Origin: Branchinecta lynchi
Lineage: Eukaryota > Arthropoda > Branchiopoda > Anostraca > Branchinectidae
DNA length: 64,000 nucleotides
Assembly (NCBI GenBank): GCA_023053575.1
Contig: JAKZAP010000012.1
Location: 9,796,230-9,860,229, forward strand
Direction of reading: 5' to 3'
The number at the start of each line of letters is the position of its first letter. Positions within the stretch are counted from its first letter, which is position 1. The notes under the pieces are model-generated. The model was not told where the DNA came from. It did not search any database and saw only the letters and a program-made list of their open reading frames with translations. Of the stretch, positions 56,811-64,000 are shown in pieces. The translations under genes were made by a program, and so were the position numbers.

Positions 56811-56943
56811 AAAAATCAAGAAAGTCGAGTTTTCGAAAGCAGTGTGGGTTTTGAGTGTCATAGTTAAGATTTTCCAGATTTGTTAATTTATTAATTCAAG
56901 ATATCGACAATTTGATCCTATGCCGTTCATATTAACCTCGTGT

Positions 56944-57185
56944 AAACTGTAAAGAGTTTTTCCATGTAAAGGTTAAAGTTAACTGCAGTTTTTGCTACTC
57001 GGATTATTGTTATCTCTACACAGATAAGATAATACCAAATCGAGATAAGATGAATCCGAGTATTTGCTACTTGGATTATTCTTATCTCTACGCAGATAAG
57101 ATAATACCAAATCTAGATAAGATGAATCCGAGTAGCAAATACTGCAGTTAACTTTAATCTTTATACGGAGAAACTTTTTACAGTG
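56944..57185. mobile_element. CACTGTAAAAAG foldback MITE with internal duplication
   Basis: The right end CTTTTTACAGTG is intact and the left end is decayed (aaactgtaaagag). A ~73-bp internal block with gataagataataccaaatc is repeated in tandem, lengthening the element. Confidence 0.85.
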
Positions 57186-57329
57186 TAGGCTATATTTTGC
57201 TAGTGTCCTATTTCAAATTTCTGATTCCAGTTTAAAAGATCATCTTTCTTTCTACTACACGAAAAATAATAATGCATTTGTGCACAAAAATTATCTGGGC
57301 TGATTAATTTAAAATTTGTTCCTACGATC

Positions 57330-57592
57330 AGGGGCGTAAACGAATGCTGTCGTCCATTCGGTAAAAAAAAAAAAAAAAAGTTGACGCGAAGCGCCGCGAT
57401 TTTTCGTCAAAACAGTTGATTTTTTCATGAAAAACAGTCGGTTTTTCTGAAAATCAGTAGATTTTTTTCAAAAATGTCATTTTTGTTGTTGAAAACAAAG
57501 TTTTTTCTGCAGAAAAAGTCGGTAAAAATTACCAGCCAGTCGGTAAATGCTCGCCCCCCCCCCCAACATTTTGGCTAGTAACGCCTCTGCCA
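57330..57592. mobile_element. CAGGGGCGTAA short element
   Basis: Ends caggggcgtaaacg and agtaacgcctctg are roughly inverse. The inside holds repeated cagtcggttttt and cagtcggtaaat motifs and a C-run. Termini of this type are known in non-autonomous hAT-like elements. Confidence 0.65.
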
Positions 57593-58000
57593 ACGATAAT
57601 CACATTCAATATTGTGTATTTTTGCTCTCTTTGTATTTGTACCCGAAGATTTGATTGTTCCTTGTTCCTTTATATTTTGCTCCTTCGCTTTAGAGGGACA
57701 TAAATAACTATATATTAAATATTAAACACTTAGATCGTCGATAGATCGAACCGAAATTTATAACAGCCTAGCTATCCCACACCTCCTCTCTCTTCGTCCT
57801 GTTTGGTATTTTTGTTACTGACGTCACAACTTATCTCCGTAATCCGTACTTCGTTCTTCTGTGCCAACTTTACCCCACCCTTGGTGAGCGTTGTTTCTTT
57901 AATGAGAAACAGAGCTCGTCTAAAACACATTTTCATTTAACATTTTTTAAGCTTAAAGACTGTCAAGGGAACTTCTGAAAGCGTTAATGTGGTGCGGGGC
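57593..58000. other. Intergenic DNA, nothing assigned
   Basis: AT-rich, with no gene or repeat boundary recognised. Confidence 0.35.
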
Positions 58001-58004
58001 CCTA

Positions 58005-58520
58005 CATAGACACGACGCTAGGTAGACACGTCAGTAGAGGACAAAACGACGGTACATCGAACGACGCTACGGAGACACGACGGTACATCGACGACACTAT
58101 GTAGACACGACGGTAAATCGAATGACAATACGTAGACACGTCAGTACGTCCAACGACACTTCATGGACACGGACAAAATCCGACACTACGTCGGAAGTCA
58201 AAAAGTGTCTACGTAGGTCGGTACTTATCCCGTCGTGTCCATGTATTGTCGGTACTTGTACCGTCGTGTCCATGTAGTGTCGGTTTTGGTTCCATCGTGT
58301 CCATGTACAGACGTTTCCATGTACTGACGGTTTTTTGTTTCGCTGTTCTGTCGCGTCTTCGTAGCGTCGTGTCTACGTAGAGACATTATCACGTCCATGT
58401 ACAGTCAGTCTTCGTCCCGTCGTGTCCCTGTGGTGACGTCTCCATGTGCTGACGTTTTTTTTTTGTTTCGATGTACTGCCGTGTCTTCGTAGCGTCGTGT
58501 TTACGTAGATTGAAGAGCGT
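58005..58520. repeat. Inverted array of short GTAGACACGACGG units
   Basis: The left half repeats gtagacacgacggtacatcg-type units about 35-40 bp long, at least four times. The right half repeats the inverse ccgtcgtgtccatgtagtg-type units at least five times. The turn lies near 58200. The whole forms a foldback built from tandem units. Confidence 0.85.
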
Positions 58521-58670
58521 TCCAACGCGCCATACAGCGATGTTAGCGATCGTAATGTCTGTTTGGTTTGTCACTCTGTTGGTTTGGCCAACTTTTCTAG
58601 TTCGTAAGCTAGGACTAGCACGTAAGGTAGGACAATGAAACTTGGCAGGCAAATAAATGACGCGCCCTAA

Positions 58671-59203
58671 CCCTAGGTTCACACAGACGTTCACACTGAG
58701 GCGATATCGACTATCGCCGAGATTTTCGCCAGCAAAATCGGCGATTTCTGTTGATTCGTCAGGCGATTTTCAATGTTGGGAAAATTCAACTTTAATCGAG
58801 CGACAGTACGATTTTATGCACGCAACTGCAACATGACGACCCTTTTGATGATTCACTTTTAGAAAAATCATTAATTTGTAATTATTTTAAGGGTTATTTT
58901 TATATTATTTTAATTATTTTTCGCATTAAATTCTGTTGCGGACAAAAATTCAGTGTGAACATAAGGCGATAAAAAATCTTCTGTCGCTGCGATTGAAAAA
59001 TATCGTTCATAGCCACGATTTGCTCTCTGTGAACCTAGGGTAATATTATTTTAAGGGTTATTTTTACTTATTTTAATTATTTTTTGCATTAAATTCTGTT
59101 GCCGACGAAAATTCAGTGTTAACATCAGGCGATAAAAAATCTTCTGTCGCTGCGATTGAAAAATATCGTTTATCGCCACGATTTGCTCTATGTGAACCTA
59201 GGG
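58671..59203. mobile_element. CCCTAGGTTCACA MITE with duplicated right half
   Basis: Left end ccctaggttcacacagacg (58671 on), right end ctctgtgaacctaggg (to 59040), flanked by TAA. About 163 bp including the right end is repeated at 59041-59203 with few changes. A TAA duplication would suit PIF/Harbinger-type elements. Confidence 0.85.
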
Positions 59204-59481
59204 TAATACTTCAGAAAATTTGGCTTTCGATCATCCGTGGGGGTGGACTGAGGCGGAATCGGGATTTTGTGACTTGCGTAAGTTGCAGGAGGGTGATCCA
59301 ATTTGACTGTTGATGGCTGGTAGGAGATGTCCAAATGTGGGACAACATCGATGTCAAAAGGATACGCAGCCATGCCACTAGTTGTTCTGGATTGTTTGTG
59401 GTTGGAGGTTAATTCCACTGCTGATAAAGTTATGTGATCGGTATTGTGGATTTAGTGGTCACCCCCAGGACAACCTGGACG
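59204..59481 (-). repeat. Fragment resembling a ~440-bp monomer, up to the gap
   Basis: gatcatccgtgggggtggac, ggaatcgggattttgtgact and later text resemble reversed monomers. The sequence stops at the N gap. Confidence 0.4.
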
Positions 59482-59581
59482 NNNNNNNNNNNNNNNNNNN
59501 NNNNNNNNNNNNNNNNNNNNNNNNNNNNNNNNNNNNNNNNNNNNNNNNNNNNNNNNNNNNNNNNNNNNNNNNNNNNNNNNN
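59482..59581. other. Assembly gap, 100 N
   Basis: Exactly 100 unknown bases, a usual placeholder between joined contigs. The following contig restarts at sequence already present at 44846. Confidence 0.99.
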
Positions 59582-62374
59582 ATGTGGCACTCGATTTAAT
59601 TTCCTCTTCAGTATCATACATAAAAGTTGTTACTACAATGGTGCCCGGAAATATATTCTCCAAGTGGTCTTAAATTCGACAAAACGTCGCCTAATAGTTA
59701 GCTTATCGTCTTTCACGCTGCCCTTCAATGTTACTCTTCCTACGTAGTCCTTTGTGTTCCATAATTTAAAGCTCGAATTCTCAGTTTCTAGGATCCGGTA
59801 AAATTTTTGAGAGATTTGGTAAAATTTTACTCTGCACCTCCCTCCCCTCCCCCCCCCCAACAAAAATGCCCTTGCACCCTACACCTATACTTTCAATATT
59901 CACCTCTTTGACGTATAAAATCCTTAAAACTTCTGATTTCTAGAACGTCTCCTTATAAATCTCCTGACCGTGCCAATGGCCAAAGACTCATGTTATGTCC
60001 TTTCGTTACTAGGCTAGTGTGTGAATAAAGAGCGTTCAAAGCGTTGTCATTCCCAGGATACGACTATTCATGGGTGTGTGGCATGAAAATACAAAGACAG
60101 TTGTAAAGAAAGCTAACAGCGCAATTCAGATGCTAAAAACACTGAAAAAGTTTCGGGTTCCTAAGGACAAGCTAAAGCTAACGTTTTGCTCTTTCATCCG
60201 ACCCTTAGTCGAATATGCTTGTCCGGTTTGGCACTTTGCTCTTACCCAAGACGAAACTGATAAAATAGAGCGAGTTCAGAAGAGATCACTGCAAATTATC
60301 TATGGCGGTTCCCCCCTACCATACTCTTTTTGCCTCAAAGAATTTAAAATTGAATCCCTTTCTTCCCGCCGCGAAAAACTATGCCGGAACTTTGGCTCAT
60401 CCCTTCTCCAGCATCCCATGTACAATACATTCCTTCCCCCACCCTTTGTTCCTGTAAGATCTCGTCCCCCCCCCCCCCCCCCCCCCGAGAAGTGGCTGAA
60501 AAGGTTCCCAAACTGACCCCAATCTACTGTATGACTATGCGCTACAGTAGAAGCTTTGTGCCGAGCTTCGTAATGCAGTACAATGCTCTTTAGCATTGTT
60601 CTGCCTTGTTACTTTTTTTTCCTTTTAAATTATCTGTTGACAATTTATTTTATCTTTATTTATGATTTTATTTATGACTACAAAAACATCGTATTTGGGC
60701 TCTGCCCACGAGAGATATGTTTTGCTTTATTATTAAATAAATTGAAATTGAAATTGAGGGAGGGGGGAATCCTGAATACTGCGACACATATAACTTTCGA
60801 ACTAAATATCCGATCTGAATGAAACTTGATAACTGACAGGAGCACACAGACAATGTACTCCGTTTAACAGCCGGTCTGGGTCGACCTTGACAGCAGGAAC
60901 CTAGCTGATATGCATGCTGCCTAACTTACACTGTCAGAAGTTTCATAACGGATAACACAAGGATGCGCGGTTTTAACAGATAACACTTGTGATGTTAGCT
61001 TTTATGTTTTTCAAACTTACGCATACAAATTTACACATACAAGACGACCGAAAAACATCTGCTGGCTATTTTGTTTGTCATGATGATATCGGAAAAGTAC
61101 ACTGTCAGAAGTTTTATAACAGATAACACGAGGGATGCGCGGTTTCAACAGATAATGCGTAACAGATAACACTTCGGATGTTATCTGTTGTGTTTGAAAA
61201 AAATTATGCATGAAATGTTATGCATAACAAGCTTTGTTAGGATGAGCCAAAAAAAGCATCTACTGACTTTATTCCTTGTCGCCATGATTGTCGGAAAACT
61301 CAGCAGATACCTTTTGGCGGTTTTTTCGGTTCTTCCTGATGGTAACGATTATTATGCATAACATTTTGAAACACAACAGATCACATACTCTTTCAAACAA
61401 ATTTGGAGCTAAGATAACGTGTTGTCCCCAGATGACCCATCTATTCCCCCCTCCCCTCACGTCTTCCGTGCGTCGGTCCGAAAGGAATACTGGCAATAAG
61501 TTTTCCCCATATCCCGCTAATTCTTCTACCCAATTTTTACGTAGTTTCATTCCATCATTTATTTCTGGTAATTTCTTGTAAGTGTATTAGATAATTAGTT
61601 TCTTGTGTGTCTGTGTATTTTGTAAATTTGTATTCCTTTTCTAGCTTTTAGCTATTCGGAGTAAACTTGATTGATTGATTGATTGATAACATCCCAAGTG
61701 TTATCTGTTACGCATTATCTGTTGAAACCGCGCATCCTCGTGTTATCTGTTACGAAACTTCTGACAGTGTAAGCAGATCCTTTTTCGACTCTTCCTGGCA
61801 ATGCTTTTTATGCATAACGTGCATCTCTAATTTTATCTGTTGAAACTACGCATCCTTGTGATATCTGCTAAACTCCTGACAGTGTAGCAAGTGCCATGTG
61901 AGCTTATGTTTGTCTTTCAAGCAAGCTAACTGTCCTTAACGCAATCTGCTCAAGCATTCAACTTTCCGTGGAGCTTTGAACTAACTTTCTAAATCACATT
62001 TCTGGAAGGCTGCTTGGGTTCTAAAGCGCAAAAACCGGCGACAATTCCGGCAACTTTCTGAAGCAGCGCGAAAACCCTTGGAATGTGATTACGACTTTGC
62101 TTTTCAGATCGCGAAATAAGGGGCTGAGCGAAATATGGCCGGTTTTTATAATCTGGCTAAAACTTTGTCCTCCAATTCAATGATTGGCAACTTGAACGGT
62201 CAGAATTATTTTGTACTTATTTCCTTATCGTTTTTATTGTCCAAAATTACACAAAAGGATTTTCCCAAATTATTTATAGTGACACTGAACGGATCAGTTG
62301 ATTTATGTATAGTTTTATATATATCATATTATGCTATGCTTCAAGGGAAATAAACAAAAAATTAAATGACTTAC

Positions 62375-62531
62375 CTAAATCAGCTGGTCCTGCTGCTAGA
62401 AGGAGATGGTAGTCCTTATTCCCAATATCCCACGTCTGGCTGTTATGGTCAACGCTACTATTTCTCGTAAACCGGCAATAAATATATCCGTCTTCATCTC
62501 GTCCTTCAATAAGAGCAAGTCCCAGATGCGG
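62375..62531 (-). CDS. Third copy of DOMON exon 3, probably gene B assembled twice
   Basis: Matches 47640-47796 with the same splice sites and the same 157 nt. It sits in the block after the N gap that repeats 44846-49265. I saw no substitutions in the exon. It is best read as the same locus, not as a separate gene. Confidence 0.6.
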
Positions 62532-63110
62532 CTAAGATAAGAAACACATGATTAGTCTGCGTAAAGACTCGTAAAAAGGAATGGACAGGAAACAAAAGGC
62601 GGTTAAATGACTCGTCTTGCTTACATAGCAACTAAAATTTATTGGGACATTTTCACGTGGATGATTCCGTTGTATGTTACGTCACATCAGCTTGATGGGT
62701 GTTTTTAAATTAAATTGTCCGAAACTTGTTCGCCCAAATGCACATTCTACGGACAGAGTCCTTTGACCCTATTTCGTACACCACTTCAGTTCTATTTAGT
62801 AATTAATAAGGTAAACTGTATGTATTAAGTGTCAAATGTGACTTTTTAAACTTAATATCAAAATGTCTTATATAGTGTTATTATATGATTGGTGGTAAAC
62901 TGTACGACAATCCAATGCTATCGCGGAATTGTGCGAGCTATTAAGGAAATTAAAGATTATTATTACTATTGTTTCCGCGTTGATGCCATCCAGCTCGATG
63001 GTCATTTTCGCATGAAAAGATCGACGTGTGACGTCACCATCTAGCTGAATGGGTGTCTCCCGCTCAACGACGCTCCTCGAGCTCTGTTCAACAGAGGAAG
63101 ATGGCATCTT

Positions 63111-63146
<36 letters not shown>

Positions 63147-63985
63147 ATATTTATTTTATATATACATATATTTTATTTGTAACCCGCCAAATACACAAGG
63201 TGGTAGCGGAGTAAAGAGAATAACGAAAAATGACGCAATATAAATAACAGTATAAACACACACAATTCAGACATAATTTCTAACTGGGCCTAATCAATCC
63301 ATTCGTTCTCACTATTGATATTCCGACCTGCCAACGTAATCGTCATCCACCCTAACGGCCCTAGACCGATTCTTGCACTTTTAGTTTGGTACTTTTGCAG
63401 GCGGGTCAAGCTCCCGCTTATCGCTTCTAGGATCCCATAGGTCAGAGATACCGGTTACGCAAGGTTCCTCCTTAACGCTAAAGCCACGTTTAGCCTTGTC
63501 TTGGTCCTGTCTCAGCCTTAATTCCGTTTTATTCAGCCAGTCAGCTGACAATTGTCATTACTCTGTAAGATGCGATGAATGATGACCTGATCTAGGAGCA
63601 AATCTTGGAACTGTCTCAGGTAGATTTCTCGACTCCGTTTTGCTTGTGATACTTTTCCGCAGTCATTCCCTTGACAAGGCTAAATAAAGCGGCTTTGACA
63701 TTGACAAGGTAGCAAGAAGACAAGACCGAGACAAGAAAGGCTTAAATCGAACGTGACTTAAGGCGTGCTGCGCAACCTTGAAGACAGCCGAGATGGAATT
63801 GCAATCTTAGGAAAGCCAAGCAGAATTACAAAGGATATTCGAATATTGGAATAGAAACTGTGAAGTCTTGTGCTTTAATCCCTAACTGCCCCGTAATAAA
63901 AGGTAACAAGAAAGTGGGGGGGGGGGGGGGCAAACTGGTCACCCCCATCTTCTACTCAGTAGAGAAAAATAAATATTACACTCAC

Positions 63986-64000
63986 ATCAGATAGCCTGGC
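63986..64000 (-). CDS. Third copy of DOMON exon 2, cut by the window end
   Basis: The last 15 bases are the 3' end of an exon equal to gene B exon 2, preceded (in + coordinates) by the same donor. The remainder lies beyond the window. It belongs to the post-gap duplicate block. Confidence 0.55.

Larger units (their letters stand above)
59582..64000. repeat. Second copy of the 44846-49265 block
   Basis: Repeats the LINE fragment (60064-60755), monomer fragment, nested MITEs, DOMON exon 3, (TA)n, MITE I and the exon 2 end, in the same order. The homopolymer-only differences argue for one locus assembled twice. Confidence 0.9.

Noticed and set aside
62375..64000. A third DOMON-b561 gene after the gap
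   Set aside because: It matches gene B including introns and nested transposons, apart from run lengths, and follows an N gap; a duplicate assembly of one locus explains it better.

Overview
The window looks like nuclear DNA of an invertebrate animal; I cannot name the species. The reasons are widely spaced small exons with GT/AG splice sites and constant phases, a signal-peptide/DOMON/cytochrome b561 gene type, and a very dense mix of foldback MITEs, LINE and SINE remnants and tandem-repeat elements. There is no bacterial-style gene packing, and the only long open frame is a retrotransposon reverse transcriptase.

Two genes can be supported, both on the minus strand and arranged head to tail. 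Gene B runs from an ATG at 55151 to a stop at 31826 in seven exons (55151-55010, 49672-49251, 47796-47640, 39639-39416, 36317-36179, 33111-32995, 32037-31826). The joined length is 1413 nt, exactly 471 codons, and every junction is in phase. It encodes a 470-residue membrane protein: a signal anchor, one DOMON domain and a five-helix cytochrome b561 core with four histidines. Gene A starts at 21122 and leaves the window on the left. Four exons are seen (21122-21084, 13699-13322, 9232-9076, 5372-5149). Its DOMON and first b561 exons match gene B in size and phase, but it begins with a cleavable signal peptide. Both belong to the ferric-chelate-reductase-1-like / CYBDOM family, which moves electrons across membranes through haem b; neither shows a Reeler domain.

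The rest is introns and intergenic DNA filled with mobile elements. Main families are: (1) elements of ~440-bp tandem monomers ending in a hairpin (1840-4080, 23340-23850, 43805-44290, 50370-51424 with 53180-53600, 53848-54930); (2) elements of ~138-bp monomers with GGGATCCC-containing ends (24430-25322, 26188-27170, 27992-29113, 29204-29971, 55599-56810); (3) a 2.2-2.7 kb element bounded by the palindrome GTGTTGCGAGAGCAACAC (9938-12147, 15103-17337, 40465-43137); (4) TA-flanked foldback MITEs starting CACTGTAAAAAG or CACTGTCAGAAG; (5) LINE pieces at 280-1814, 20500-20850, 21680-23180, 34735-35170, 45330-46019 and 51424-53180.

A 100-base N gap lies at 59482-59581. What follows it (59582-64000) repeats 44846-49265, and the differences I noticed are only in homopolymer or (TA)n lengths. 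The third set of DOMON exons (62375-62531 and 63986 onward) is therefore most likely gene B assembled twice, not a third gene.
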